64,000 nucleotides of DNA from Dyella_A sp051962475 (lineage in GTDB: Bacteria > Pseudomonadota > Gammaproteobacteria > Xanthomonadales > Rhodanobacteraceae), in contig NZ_JBQCCF010000068.1 of NCBI RefSeq assembly GCF_051962475.1, positions 33,277-97,276 of the forward strand. Direction: 5' to 3'. The notes beneath the pieces are model-generated. The model was not told the DNA's origin and searched no databases. It saw only the letters and a program-made list of their open reading frames with translations. A program made the position numbers and the translations under genes. Position 1 is the stretch's first letter. Each line of letters begins with the position of its first letter. Shown one piece after another: positions 43,498-54,023 of this stretch.

Positions 43498-43511
43498 TTT
43501 GGACGTCCAAA
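43498..43511. promoter_or_regulatory. Perfect 14-bp palindrome before cysJ (candidate cys operator)
   Basis: TTTGGACGTCCAAA is a perfect palindrome 11 bp upstream of the cysJ start, and its right edge overlaps the likely ribosome-binding site. The same half-site (TTGGAC/T) recurs in the cysG-cysB intergenic region, where the arms are 8 bp farther apart. Two related dyads at the two divergent ends of a sulfur cluster suggest a common regulator; which one is unknown. Confidence 0.55.
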
Positions 43512-43618
43512 CGGGGATCGCCGCAGCTTGCTCCCGGGTACCCCATCGACCAAAGGATGATTGGCGATGACCATATGCCGCTGCGTCATGCCCGGCGCCG
43601 GTGGCTACAATCGCGCCC

Positions 43619-44824
43619 ATGGCCATCTCCTCCCTCTCCCGCAAGTCGCTGCCGATCGAGGTGCGCGGCTCCGCGCGCCAGCCGCTCGGCATGTCCACCG
43701 CCCAGTTCCTGCGCGACTACTGGCAGAAGCACCCGCTGCTCGTGCGCAACGCCTTCCCCGATTTCGTGCCGCCGATCGCGCCGGAAGACCTCGCAGGCCT
43801 GGCCTGCGAGGAGGGCGCGCTGTCGCGGCTGATCCGCCACGACGAAAAGCGTGACCGCTGGCACGTGAAAACCGGCCCGCTCGCCGAATCCGATTTCGCC
43901 ACCACAGGCGACGCCAACTGGACCTTGCTGGTGCAGGACGTGGACAAGTGGGACGCCGACGTCGCTGCGCTGCTCGAACCGTTCGCGTTCCTGCCGAGCT
44001 GGCGCGTGGACGACATCATGGTGTCCTACGCCGAGCCCGGCGGCGGCGTGGGCGCGCACGTGGACCAGTACGACGTGTTCCTGCTGCAGGGCCTGGGCCA
44101 GCGGCACTGGGCGATCAGCACCGACCCGGACGCACCGAAGGATTTCCGCCTGGACGTGGAGCTCAAGCAGCTGGCGCATTTCGAGCCCACCCACGAGTGG
44201 CTGCTCGAACCGGGCGACATGCTCTATCTGCCGCCGGGCGTGCCGCACGACGGCGTGGCCTTCGGCGGCGCATGCATGACGTTCTCCGTCGGCATGCGCG
44301 CGCCCTCGCAGGCCGAGCTGATCGGCGACCTCGCCGATTACCTCGCCGAACGCCTGCCGGAGGAGGCGCGCTACACCGACCCGGACCTCGCCCCCGCTCG
44401 CAGCGCCGGCGAGATCGACCGCAGCGCGCTCGAGCGCCTGCGCAGCGCGCTGCCGTTCGCCACCGCCTACAACGACGCCACCCTGCTGGACTGGTTCGGC
44501 CAGTTCATTACCCGCTACCGGCTGGCGCAGAACCCCGCGCCGGCCGATCGACCCACCACGCCGGCAGCGCTGGACAAGCTGCTGGCGACGGGAAGCACGT
44601 TCCTGCGCCACCCGTGGTCGCGCATGGCCTGGGCGCGCACGCGCGCTGGCTGCACGCTGTTCGCCAACGGCCACGCCTTCCCGGCCAGTGCCGGCCTGGC
44701 GCAACTGCTGTGTGCCGAACGCGAGTTCGTGCTGGACGGCGCACTGGATGCCACCGAACGCAGCCTGCTGATCGCCCTGCTCGACGACGGCCATCTGGTG
44801 CCACGCAAGCCGCGCCGCCGATGA
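43619..44824 (+). CDS. roxA: Ribosomal protein L16 arginine 3-hydroxylase (RoxA/YcfD, JmjC fold)
   Basis: 401 aa (E. coli YcfD 373). It is a 2-oxoglutarate/Fe(II) oxygenase that hydroxylates an Arg of ribosomal protein L16. The N-terminal part has MSTAQFLRDYWQKHPLLVRNAFP. The iron-binding triad is HVDQYD (H and D) near residue 145 and a distal His in VPHDGVAFGG near residue 210. GHWAIS- and EPGDMLYLPPG-type strands fit the JmjC cupin, and a winged-helix end region follows. The start ATG at 43619 is preferred over an upstream in-frame GTG. The stop overlaps the GNAT start (ATGA). Confidence 0.92.
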   Translation: MAISSLSRKSLPIEVRGSARQPLGMSTAQFLRDYWQKHPLLVRNAFPDFVPPIAPEDLAGLACEEGALSRLIRHDEKRDRWHVKTGPLAESDFATTGDANWTLLVQDVDKWDADVAALLEPFAFLPSWRVDDIMVSYAEPGGGVGAHVDQYDVFLLQGLGQRHWAISTDPDAPKDFRLDVELKQLAHFEPTHEWLLEPGDMLYLPPGVPHDGVAFGGACMTFSVGMRAPSQAELIGDLADYLAERLPEEARYTDPDLAPARSAGEIDRSALERLRSALPFATAYNDATLLDWFGQFITRYRLAQNPAPADRPTTPAALDKLLATGSTFLRHPWSRMAWARTRAGCTLFANGHAFPASAGLAQLLCAEREFVLDGALDATERSLLIALLDDGHLVPRKPRRR

Positions 44825-45771
44825 AGCTCGAGGCCTTCCACATCGTCAGCGCCGACTGGGCGCGCGCCAGCGATCGCGAGACGATCCGCCCGCTGCGGCG
44901 GACGGTGTTCGTCGAGGAGCTCGGCCTGCCGGCGGAATGCGAAACCGACGCGCTGGACGCCGGCGCGCTGCAACTGATCGCCCGCGACGATGCCGACCGC
45001 GCCATCGGCGTGGCGCGGCTCACCGCCGACCACCGCATCAGCCGCGTCGCCGTGCTGCCAGCCGCGCGCGGCCAGGGTGTGGGCACGGCGCTGCTGCGGC
45101 AGTTGGTGGACCGCGCGCGCAGTTTCGGCTGGCCCGAGGTGCAGCTGGACGCGCAGGTGGACGCCGTCGCGTTCTACACCCGCGAAGGCTTCGCCGCCGA
45201 GGGCGAGCTGTTCGAGCACGCGGGCCTGCTGCACCAGACGATGCGCAAGGCGCTGGCGCCGGAATCGCCGGCCGCCCGCGTGCCGCGCGACGTGGGCGTG
45301 CTTCCGGCCGAGGACCGTCAGGCGGTGGAGGCCGCGCGGCTGCAGTTGCTGGTGGACGCACGCCACGTGCTGGCGATCCATCTACCGGTGCTGGACAGCG
45401 AGCACTTCGCCAGCGCCGCCGAGCTCGAGCAGATCCGCCGCATCGCCACCTCCGGCCGCGGCGCGCGCATCCGCATGCTGCTGCACGACCCGGCCGCCGC
45501 CTTGCGCGACGGACATCGGCTGCTCGCCCTGGTGCAGCGCCTGTCCAGCGTGATCCAGGTGCGCCGGCCGGTGGACGAGATCGACCTGGCCAACCGCGCC
45601 GGCTGGCTGCTCAACGATGCCGGCGGTTATCTGTTCCTGCCCGAATACGACCGCCCGCAGGGTCGCGCGGCCCGCCACGACCGCGCCGGCCAGGCACCGC
45701 TGGCCCAGCAGTTCGACGAGGTGTGGGAACGCTCGGTGCCCGCCACCGAACTGCAGGCGCTGGGTCTGTAG
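44821..45771 (+). CDS. GNAT N-acetyltransferase fused to a DUF-type C-terminal domain
   Basis: 316 aa. The N-terminal GNAT domain (about 1-145) has VFVEELGLPAECETDALD, the acetyl-CoA loop VLPAARGQGVGTALLRQLVD near residue 85 and VAFYTREGFAAEGELFEHAG, which resembles ElaA/YjcF-like acetyltransferases. Residues about 160-316 form a second domain with RIRMLLHDPAAALRDGHRLL and a PLD-like-domain-free alpha/beta look; I cannot name it. Coupling to roxA (4-bp overlap) suggests a joint role in protein or ribosome modification, though the substrate is unknown. Confidence 0.82.
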   Translation: MKLEAFHIVSADWARASDRETIRPLRRTVFVEELGLPAECETDALDAGALQLIARDDADRAIGVARLTADHRISRVAVLPAARGQGVGTALLRQLVDRARSFGWPEVQLDAQVDAVAFYTREGFAAEGELFEHAGLLHQTMRKALAPESPAARVPRDVGVLPAEDRQAVEAARLQLLVDARHVLAIHLPVLDSEHFASAAELEQIRRIATSGRGARIRMLLHDPAAALRDGHRLLALVQRLSSVIQVRRPVDEIDLANRAGWLLNDAGGYLFLPEYDRPQGRAARHDRAGQAPLAQQFDEVWERSVPATELQALGL

Positions 45772-45871
45772 CCGACAGCTGAACGCCGCGCGGCACGTCC
45801 TATCGCCGCAGCGACCGCCCGCAGGCCGCTCGCGCCCTGGTTCCGGGCGGCGTCGAGCCCCTTGATTTGTA

Positions 45872-45934
45872 GCGATGCGGGCACATTCGTACCCGCGTAC
45901 GGGTTGTCGCATCGCAGCAGCCCGGGTCTATAAT
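45872..45934 (+). promoter_or_regulatory. Candidate sucA promoter with inverted repeat
   Basis: A perfect -10 TATAAT lies at 45929-45934, 74 bp before the sucA start. The best -35 is TTGTCG (45904-45909), with a long 19-bp spacer. An inverted repeat GCGATGCG (45872-45879) with CGCATCGC (45908-45915) brackets the -35, so a bound regulator or a cruciform would affect access. The regulator is unknown. Confidence 0.5.
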
Positions 45935-46008
45935 TAACAAGATTTTTGCCAGCCTTCTGCTGCGCCAAGGGCAGCGCAGGCGGTCTCCCTTCCCCGACCG
46001 GTGGTGAC

Positions 46009-48855
46009 GTGAGTACAAACCTGATTCGCGAGTTCTTCGAATCCTCCCAACTCGCAGGCGGAAACGCCGACTATGTCGAAGCGCTGTACGACGCCTGGCT
46101 GAGCGACCCCGGCTCCGTCCCCGCCGAATGGAACAGCTATTTCCAGAACTTCAATGGCCGCGCGTCGGGAGATGTCTCCCACACCGCGGCCATTGCGCGT
46201 ATTGAAGCGGCGCAGAAGCAGCGGCGTGGCGCGGTAGCCGGTGCCGCCGCCCCGACGGATGACGCCCACGCGCGCAAGCAGGCCGGCGTGCTGCGCCTGC
46301 TCACCGCCTACCGTTCGCGCGGCCACCTCGCCGCCGATCTCGATCCGCTCGGCCTGGCGCAGAAGATGGACGCGCCTGATCTGGGCCTGGCTTTCCACGG
46401 CCTGAGCGACGCCGACCTGGACACCGAGTTCGACTGCGGCACCTACGCCGGCGGCGGCCAGCGGATGAAGCTGCGCGAGCTGCTGGCACGGCTGAAAAAG
46501 ATCTACACCGGCACCATCGGCGCCGAGTTCATGTACATCTCCGACCACGCCCAGCGGAACTGGATCTACAGCCGCCTGGAGCAGGCCAACGGCAATCCGG
46601 GCCTGGCCGCGGACGAGAAGCGCCACGTGCTCGACGTGCTCACCGCCACCGAGGGCCTGGAGCGCTACCTGCACACCAAGTACGTCGGCCAGAAGCGCTT
46701 TTCGCTGGAAGGCGGCGACAGCCTCATTCCGCTGGTGGACGATGTGGTGCGCGCGGCCGGCGACAACGGCATCAAGGAGCTGGTGATCGGCATGGCCCAC
46801 CGCGGCCGCCTGAACGTGCTGGTCAACATCCTGGGCAAGCCGCCGAAGACCCTGTTCGACGAGTTCGAGGGCAAGTTCGAGCACATCGACGACCCGGCCT
46901 ACTCCGGCGACGTGAAGTACCACATGGGCTTCTCGTCCGACCTGAAGACGCCCAAGGGCGGCGTGCACGTGGCGCTGGCGTTCAACCCGTCGCACCTGGA
47001 GATCGTCAATCCGGTGGTCGCCGGCTCGGTGCATGCACGCCAGCTGCGCCGCCGCGACACCGAACACCAGCAGTCGATGGCCGTGCTGATCCACGGCGAC
47101 GCGGCGCTGGCCGGCCAGGGCGTGAACATGGAACTGTTCAACATGTCGCAGGCCCGCGGCTTCAAGATCGGCGGCACCCTGCACGTGGTGGTGAACAACC
47201 AGGTGGGCTTCACCACCTCCAACCCGCAGGACGCGCGCTCCACGATGTACTGCACCGACCTGGCCAAGATGGTCAACGCGCCGGTGTTCCACGTGAACGG
47301 CGACGACCCGGAAGCGGTGATCGAAGTCACCCGCCTCGCCTACGAATTCCGCAAGACATTCCGCAAGGACGTGGTGATCGACCTGGTGTGCTACCGCCGC
47401 CACGGCCACAACGAGGCCGACGAGCCGGCGGCGACGCAGCCGTTGATGTACCAGATCATCCGCAAGCGCCCGACCACCCGTGACCTCTACGCCCAGCGGC
47501 TGCAGAAGGACGGCGTGATCGCCGACGGCGACGGCCAGAAGCGCCTCGACGCCTACCGCGACCGCCTGGAGGCCGGCGCGCCGCTGGCCGAGTTCAACCC
47601 CACGCCGGTGCGCGACCTGGAGATCGACTGGGCGCGCTTCACCAACAGCTCGCTGGCGACGGCCGTGGACACCACGGTGCCGAAGCAGAAGCTGGTGGAG
47701 CTGGCCAAGCGCATCCTCGACCTGCCGGGCGACCTCACGCTGCAGTCGCGCGTGGCCAAGATCTACGACGACCGCCGCAAGATGGCCGCCGGTGAGCAAG
47801 CGGCCGACTGGGGCTTCGCCGAGAACCTCGCCTACGCCACCCTGATCGACGGCGGCAGCAATCTGCGCCTGGTCGGCCAGGATTCGGGGCGCGGCACCTT
47901 CTTCCACCGCCATGCGGTGCTGCACGACCAGAAGGACGGCCACACTTTCCTGCCGCTGGGCACGATCCGCGACGACGCCAACGTCGAGGTGATCGACTCG
48001 CTGCTCAGCGAGGAGGCGGTGATGGCCTTCGAGTACGGCCACTCCACCACCGATCCTGACACGCTGCACATCTGGGAAGGCCAGTTCGGCGACTTCGCCA
48101 ACGGCGCGCAGGTGGTGATCGACCAGTTCATCAGCTCCGGCGAGTCGAAGTGGAATCGGCTGTGCGGCCTGGCGTTGTACCTGCCGCACGGCTACGAGGG
48201 CCAGGGCCCGGAGCACTCCTCCGCTCGCCTCGAGCGCTTTCTGCAGCTGTGCGCGATGAACAACATGCAGGTCTGCGTGCCGACCACCCCGGCGCAGGAT
48301 TTCCACATGATCCGCCGCCAGATGCTGCGCCCGGTGCGCAAGCCGCTGATCGTGATGACGCCCAAGTCGCTGCTGCGCCACAAGCTGGCCGTGTCGAGCC
48401 TGGACGAGCTGGCCAACGGCAGCTTCCAGCTGGTGATCGGCGAGCATCGCGAACTGCCGGCGAAGAAGGTCAAGCGCGTGGTGCTGTGCGCCGGCAAGGT
48501 CTACTACGACTTGCTGGAGGAGTCGGAGAAGCGTGGGCAGACCGACGTGGCCATCGTGCGCGTCGAGCAGTTGTACCCGTTCCCGCGTCCGCAGGTCACC
48601 GCCGAACTGGAGAAGTACGCTTCCGCCAAGGAAGTGATCTGGTGCCAGGAAGAGCCGATGAACCAGGGCGCGTGGTTCCAGATCCGCCACCATCTGCAGG
48701 CCTGCATCGGCGCCAAGCACACGCTGTCGTACGCCGGCCGGGCCCGCTCCGCCGCACCGGCCGCTGGTCACCTCAACGAGCACAACGCCGAGCAGGCGGC
48801 TCTGGTCGAGCAGGCGCTGGTCGCCCCGATCGGCACCGACCATTCGGCCGAGTAA
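46009..48855 (+). CDS. sucA: 2-oxoglutarate dehydrogenase E1 component
   Basis: A 948-aa thiamine-diphosphate enzyme of the TCA cycle that decarboxylates 2-oxoglutarate. The GTG at 46009 begins STNLIREFFESSQLAGGNADY, aligning with the E. coli start region; the 21 codons upstream are not family-like. Motifs are YRSRGHLAADLDPLG, YISDHAQRNWIYSRLE, VIGMAHRGRLNVLVNILGKP, LIHGDAALAGQG near residue 360 (TDP binding), VVNNQVGFTT and FLPHGYEGQGPEHSSARLERF-like sequence near residue 730. It forms a complex with SucB and Lpd encoded immediately downstream. Confidence 0.97.
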   Translation: MSTNLIREFFESSQLAGGNADYVEALYDAWLSDPGSVPAEWNSYFQNFNGRASGDVSHTAAIARIEAAQKQRRGAVAGAAAPTDDAHARKQAGVLRLLTAYRSRGHLAADLDPLGLAQKMDAPDLGLAFHGLSDADLDTEFDCGTYAGGGQRMKLRELLARLKKIYTGTIGAEFMYISDHAQRNWIYSRLEQANGNPGLAADEKRHVLDVLTATEGLERYLHTKYVGQKRFSLEGGDSLIPLVDDVVRAAGDNGIKELVIGMAHRGRLNVLVNILGKPPKTLFDEFEGKFEHIDDPAYSGDVKYHMGFSSDLKTPKGGVHVALAFNPSHLEIVNPVVAGSVHARQLRRRDTEHQQSMAVLIHGDAALAGQGVNMELFNMSQARGFKIGGTLHVVVNNQVGFTTSNPQDARSTMYCTDLAKMVNAPVFHVNGDDPEAVIEVTRLAYEFRKTFRKDVVIDLVCYRRHGHNEADEPAATQPLMYQIIRKRPTTRDLYAQRLQKDGVIADGDGQKRLDAYRDRLEAGAPLAEFNPTPVRDLEIDWARFTNSSLATAVDTTVPKQKLVELAKRILDLPGDLTLQSRVAKIYDDRRKMAAGEQAADWGFAENLAYATLIDGGSNLRLVGQDSGRGTFFHRHAVLHDQKDGHTFLPLGTIRDDANVEVIDSLLSEEAVMAFEYGHSTTDPDTLHIWEGQFGDFANGAQVVIDQFISSGESKWNRLCGLALYLPHGYEGQGPEHSSARLERFLQLCAMNNMQVCVPTTPAQDFHMIRRQMLRPVRKPLIVMTPKSLLRHKLAVSSLDELANGSFQLVIGEHRELPAKKVKRVVLCAGKVYYDLLEESEKRGQTDVAIVRVEQLYPFPRPQVTAELEKYASAKEVIWCQEEPMNQGAWFQIRHHLQACIGAKHTLSYAGRARSAAPAAGHLNEHNAEQAALVEQALVAPIGTDHSAE

Positions 48856-48937
48856 GATTTTTCGAATAGCGCGGTCGGGACGGCCGCTTTGCTCCCGCGC
48901 CCACGGATGGGCGCTCACCTGAAACCAAGGACCCTGT

Positions 48938-50146
<1,209 letters not shown>

Positions 50147-50161
50147 ACATCACCGCATCGG

Positions 50162-50272
50162 CCCCTCTCCCTGTGGGAGAGGGGTTGGGGTGGGGGTTCG
50201 GCATCGCCGCGACGCCTCGCTCCGCACGCACCCTCACCCGCCCTTTGGGCACCCTCTCCCCCGGGGAGAGGG
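50162..50272. repeat. BIME-like pair of inverted repeats between sucB and lpd
   Basis: Two GA/CT-rich hairpins, CCCCTCTCCC-TGT-GGGAGAGGGG (50162-50184) and CCCTCTCCCC with GGGGAGAGGG (50252-50272), flank a centre with GGGTGGGGGT and ACCCTCACCC, which are also roughly complementary. This is a known style of dispersed intergenic repeat in GC-rich proteobacteria. It could stabilise the sucAB mRNA or lower lpd expression relative to sucAB. Confidence 0.8.
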
Positions 50273-50290
50273 ACAGAAGCGAGAAACGCC

Positions 50291-51718
50291 ATGAGCGACC
50301 AACAATTCGACGTCATCGTCATCGGTGGCGGCCCGGCCGGCTATCACGCCGCCATCCGCGCTGCGCAGCTGGGCCTGAAGACCGCCTGCATCGACGCCTG
50401 GGCCGGCAAGGACGGCAAGCAGGCGCTGGGCGGCACCTGCCTCAATGTGGGCTGCATCCCGTCCAAGGCGCTGCTCGATTCGTCCAAGCAGTTCTACAAC
50501 ATCGCGCACAACCTGCCGGTGCACGGCATCAGCGTGGACAACGCCAAGGTCGACCTGGGCACCTTCATCGGTCGCAAGGACAAGATCGTCAAGCAGTTCA
50601 CCGGCGGCGTGGCGCAGCTGTTCAAGGCGAACAAGATCACCAGCTTCTTCGGCAAGGGCAAACTGTTGAAGGGCAACCAGGTGGAGATCACCGGCAACGA
50701 CGGCGCCAAGCAGACGATCAGCGCCACCAACGTGATCCTGGCCTCCGGCTCCGTGCCGATCGAGCTGCCGTTCGCCAAGTTCGACGGCAAGCACATCATC
50801 GACAATGCCGGCGCGCTGGACATCAACGAAGTGCCCAAGCGCCTGGGCGTGATCGGCGCGGGTGTGATCGGCCTGGAGCTGGGCAGCGTGTGGCGCCGTC
50901 TGGGCGCCGAAGTGACCGTGCTCGAGGCCCTGCCCGACTTCCTCGGCGCCGCCGACGCGGACATCGCCAAGGTGGCGCTGAAGGAGTTCAAGAAGCTCGG
51001 GCTGGACATCAAGCTGGGCGCCAAGCTGGCCAAGGCCGAGGTGAAGAAGAATGAGGTCCACCTCACCTACACCGACTCCGACGGCGAGCACAGCCTGGTG
51101 GTCGACAAGCTGCTGGTTGCCGTGGGCCGCCGTGCCTACACCGACGGCCTGCTGTCCGACGACTGCGGCGTGAAGCTGGACGAGCGCGGCCGCATCGCCG
51201 TGGACGATCACTGCCATACCGGCGTCGATGGCGTGTGGGCGGTGGGCGACGCGGTACGCGGGCCGATGCTGGCGCACAAGGGCTTCGAGGAAGGCATTGC
51301 CGTGGCCGAGTGGATCGCCGGCAAGTCCGGCCACGTCGCCTACGACACGATTCCGTGGGTGATCTACACCGAGCCGGAAATCGCCTGGGCCGGCAAGACC
51401 GAGAAGCAGCTGAAGGACGAAGGAGTGCCGTACAAGGTGGGCACCTTCCCGTTCGCCGCCATCGGCCGCGCCGTGGCGATGAACGAGGCGGTTGGCATGG
51501 TCAAGATGATCGCCCACGCCGAGACCGATCGCATCCTGGGTGTGCACATGGTTGGCCCGGGCGTGTCCGAGTTGATCGCCGAGTGCGTGGTGGCGATGGA
51601 GTTCAAGGGCTCGGCCGAAGACATGGCGCGCATCATGCACGCGCACCCGACCTTGTCCGAGGCCGTGCACGAGGCGGCCCTGTCGGTCGACAAGCGCGCC
51701 ATCCACAAGGGCAATTGA
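50291..51718 (+). CDS. lpdA: Dihydrolipoyl dehydrogenase (E3)
   Basis: 475 aa, an FAD disulfide oxidoreductase that reoxidises the lipoyl arm. The FAD motif is VIVIGGGPAGYHAAIRAAQLG and the redox disulfide is GGTCLNVGCIPSKALL near residue 48. The NAD motif is LGVIGAGVIGLELGSVWRRLG near residue 182. The His-Glu pair of the partner site is in HAHPTLSEAVHEAALSVDK. A short insertion with DAWAGKDGKQALG is normal for this lineage. It may also serve other E2 complexes, including the E1 fusion at 30.7-32.9 kb (inference). Confidence 0.96.
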   Translation: MSDQQFDVIVIGGGPAGYHAAIRAAQLGLKTACIDAWAGKDGKQALGGTCLNVGCIPSKALLDSSKQFYNIAHNLPVHGISVDNAKVDLGTFIGRKDKIVKQFTGGVAQLFKANKITSFFGKGKLLKGNQVEITGNDGAKQTISATNVILASGSVPIELPFAKFDGKHIIDNAGALDINEVPKRLGVIGAGVIGLELGSVWRRLGAEVTVLEALPDFLGAADADIAKVALKEFKKLGLDIKLGAKLAKAEVKKNEVHLTYTDSDGEHSLVVDKLLVAVGRRAYTDGLLSDDCGVKLDERGRIAVDDHCHTGVDGVWAVGDAVRGPMLAHKGFEEGIAVAEWIAGKSGHVAYDTIPWVIYTEPEIAWAGKTEKQLKDEGVPYKVGTFPFAAIGRAVAMNEAVGMVKMIAHAETDRILGVHMVGPGVSELIAECVVAMEFKGSAEDMARIMHAHPTLSEAVHEAALSVDKRAIHKGN

Positions 51719-51828
51719 TCGCCCTCGTGCGATGAGGGGCAACGGCCCGCTCGTGGCGACATGGGCGGGCCGTTTCATTTGCAGCATGAACTCGCCCGCG
51801 GGCGTAGTCGTCGGCTTTGGCATCACAG

Positions 51829-51860
51829 TCGGGAGCGTCGCCCGCGAGCGGGCTCCTACA
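51829..51860. repeat. REP-like palindrome before the LOG-family gene
   Basis: GTCGGGAGCGTCGCCCGCGA then GCGGGCTCCTAC. The inner CCCGC-GA-GCGGG stem is flanked by GGAGC and GCTCC-type arms. This GGAGC...GCTCC form is the usual layout of the REP elements of Pseudomonas/Xanthomonas-type genomes. It lies 14 bp before the LOG-family start. Confidence 0.7.
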
Positions 51861-51873
51861 AAAAGGGTTTTCC

Positions 51874-52470
51874 ATGTCCCCGATCACCTCCCTGTGCGTC
51901 TACTGTGGCTCGAGCAGCGGTTCGCGTCCCGAATATGCCGAGCAGGCACGTGCGTTCGGCGCCGAGCTGGCGCGGCGCGGCATCACCCTCGTCTACGGCG
52001 GCGGCAACGTCGGCCTGATGGGCATCGTCGCGGATGCCGCGCTCGCTAACGGCGGCAAGGTGGTCGGCGTGATTCCGCGCCACCTGGTCGAGAAGGAAGT
52101 CGCGCATACCGGGCTCAGCGAGATGCTGGTGGTCGAGACCATGCACGAGCGCAAGACGCGCATGTACGAGTTGTCGCAGGCCTTCGTCGCGCTACCCGGC
52201 GGCTTCGGCACACTGGACGAGATGTTCGAGATGCTGACCTGGGCGCAGCTCGGCCTGCACCAGTGGCCTTGCGCCTTCCTCGACACCCAGGGCTACTATC
52301 GCCATCTGCTGCAGGCGATGCGGCACATGGTTGACGAGAAGTTCGTGCGCTCTGCGCAGTTGGACGGCATCTGGTTCGGCGAGTCGATCGATGCGCTGTT
52401 CGACTGGATGGCCCATTACCAGCCGACCTTCGTGCCGAAATGGATCGACGAATCGGCCGTCGCGCCCTAA
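51874..52470 (+). CDS. LOG-family (TIGR00730) nucleoside 5'-monophosphate phosphoribohydrolase
   Basis: A 198-aa Rossmann-fold protein. It has VYCGSSSGSRPEYAEQA, the nucleotide motif LVYGGGNVGLMGIVADAAL near residue 40, and the catalytic signature ALPGGFGTLDEMFEMLTW near residue 105. LOG enzymes cleave ribose-5-phosphate from cytokinin ribotides or AMP-like nucleotides; the bacterial role is often unclear. The ATG at 51874 is preceded by a repeat and a poor ribosome-binding site (AAAAGGG). It lies 36 bp before the AcuI-like gene. Confidence 0.9.
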   Translation: MSPITSLCVYCGSSSGSRPEYAEQARAFGAELARRGITLVYGGGNVGLMGIVADAALANGGKVVGVIPRHLVEKEVAHTGLSEMLVVETMHERKTRMYELSQAFVALPGGFGTLDEMFEMLTWAQLGLHQWPCAFLDTQGYYRHLLQAMRHMVDEKFVRSAQLDGIWFGESIDALFDWMAHYQPTFVPKWIDESAVAP

Positions 52471-52506
52471 GCAGGCATTCCCATCCCATCGCGTGAGAAC
52501 GCAACC

Positions 52507-53508
<1,002 letters not shown>

Positions 53509-53579
53509 CCGCCTCGACTTGGAAGCAGGTCGGGCGCAGCTTAGAATCCACCCACTTTCGTACAAGGGATCCCCACCTT

Positions 53580-53945
53580 ATGGCCCGTATCCTCATCGTC
53601 GACGATTCACCGTCGCAGTTGCTCGGTCTGAAACGCGTCGTGGAGAAGCTCGGCCACGAGGCGCTGACCGCCGAGGATGGCGCCGCAGGCGTCGAGGCGG
53701 CCAAGCGCGAGCTCCCGGACCTGATCCTGATGGACGTGGTGATGCCTAACCTCAACGGGTTTCAGGCCACCCGCACGATCAGCAAGGATCCCACCACCGC
53801 GCACATCCCGGTGGTGCTGGTGACCACCAAGGACCAGGAGACCGACAAGGTCTGGGGCATGCGCCAGGGCGCCAAGGCCTACGTCACCAAGCCGATCAAG
53901 GAAGAGGAGCTGGTCGCCACGCTGGCCGAGCTGCTGCCGACCTGA
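53580..53945 (+). CDS. pilH: PilH-like single-domain response regulator
   Basis: 121 aa, a CheY-like receiver only. It begins ARILIVDDSPSQLLGLKRVV, has phospho-acceptor Asp in LILMDVVMPNLNGFQATRTI, the switch VLVTTKDQETDKVWGMRQGA, and Lys in YVTKPIKEEEL. The KDQETDKVWGxRQGA stretch matches Pseudomonas PilH, the regulator of twitching motility. No pilG, pilI or pilJ is adjacent. It is followed by a strong terminator. Confidence 0.85.
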   Translation: MARILIVDDSPSQLLGLKRVVEKLGHEALTAEDGAAGVEAAKRELPDLILMDVVMPNLNGFQATRTISKDPTTAHIPVVLVTTKDQETDKVWGMRQGAKAYVTKPIKEEELVATLAELLPT

Positions 53946-53962
53946 ATCGCCAGGCATCAGAA

Positions 53963-54000
53963 CAAACGAAAACGGCGCCCGCGGGCGCCGTTTTCGTTTG
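53963..54000. terminator. Bidirectional intrinsic terminator between pilH and cbpA
   Basis: A perfect palindrome with 18-bp arms (53963-53980 with 53983-54000): CAAACGAAAACGGCGCCC, spacer GC and its complement. AAAA and TTTT sit inside the arms, so each strand has a GC core followed by U-rich sequence. It serves pilH (rightward) and cbpA (leftward). Confidence 0.92.
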
Positions 54001-54023
54001 CAGCAAGCGGACAAACCAAGGGC

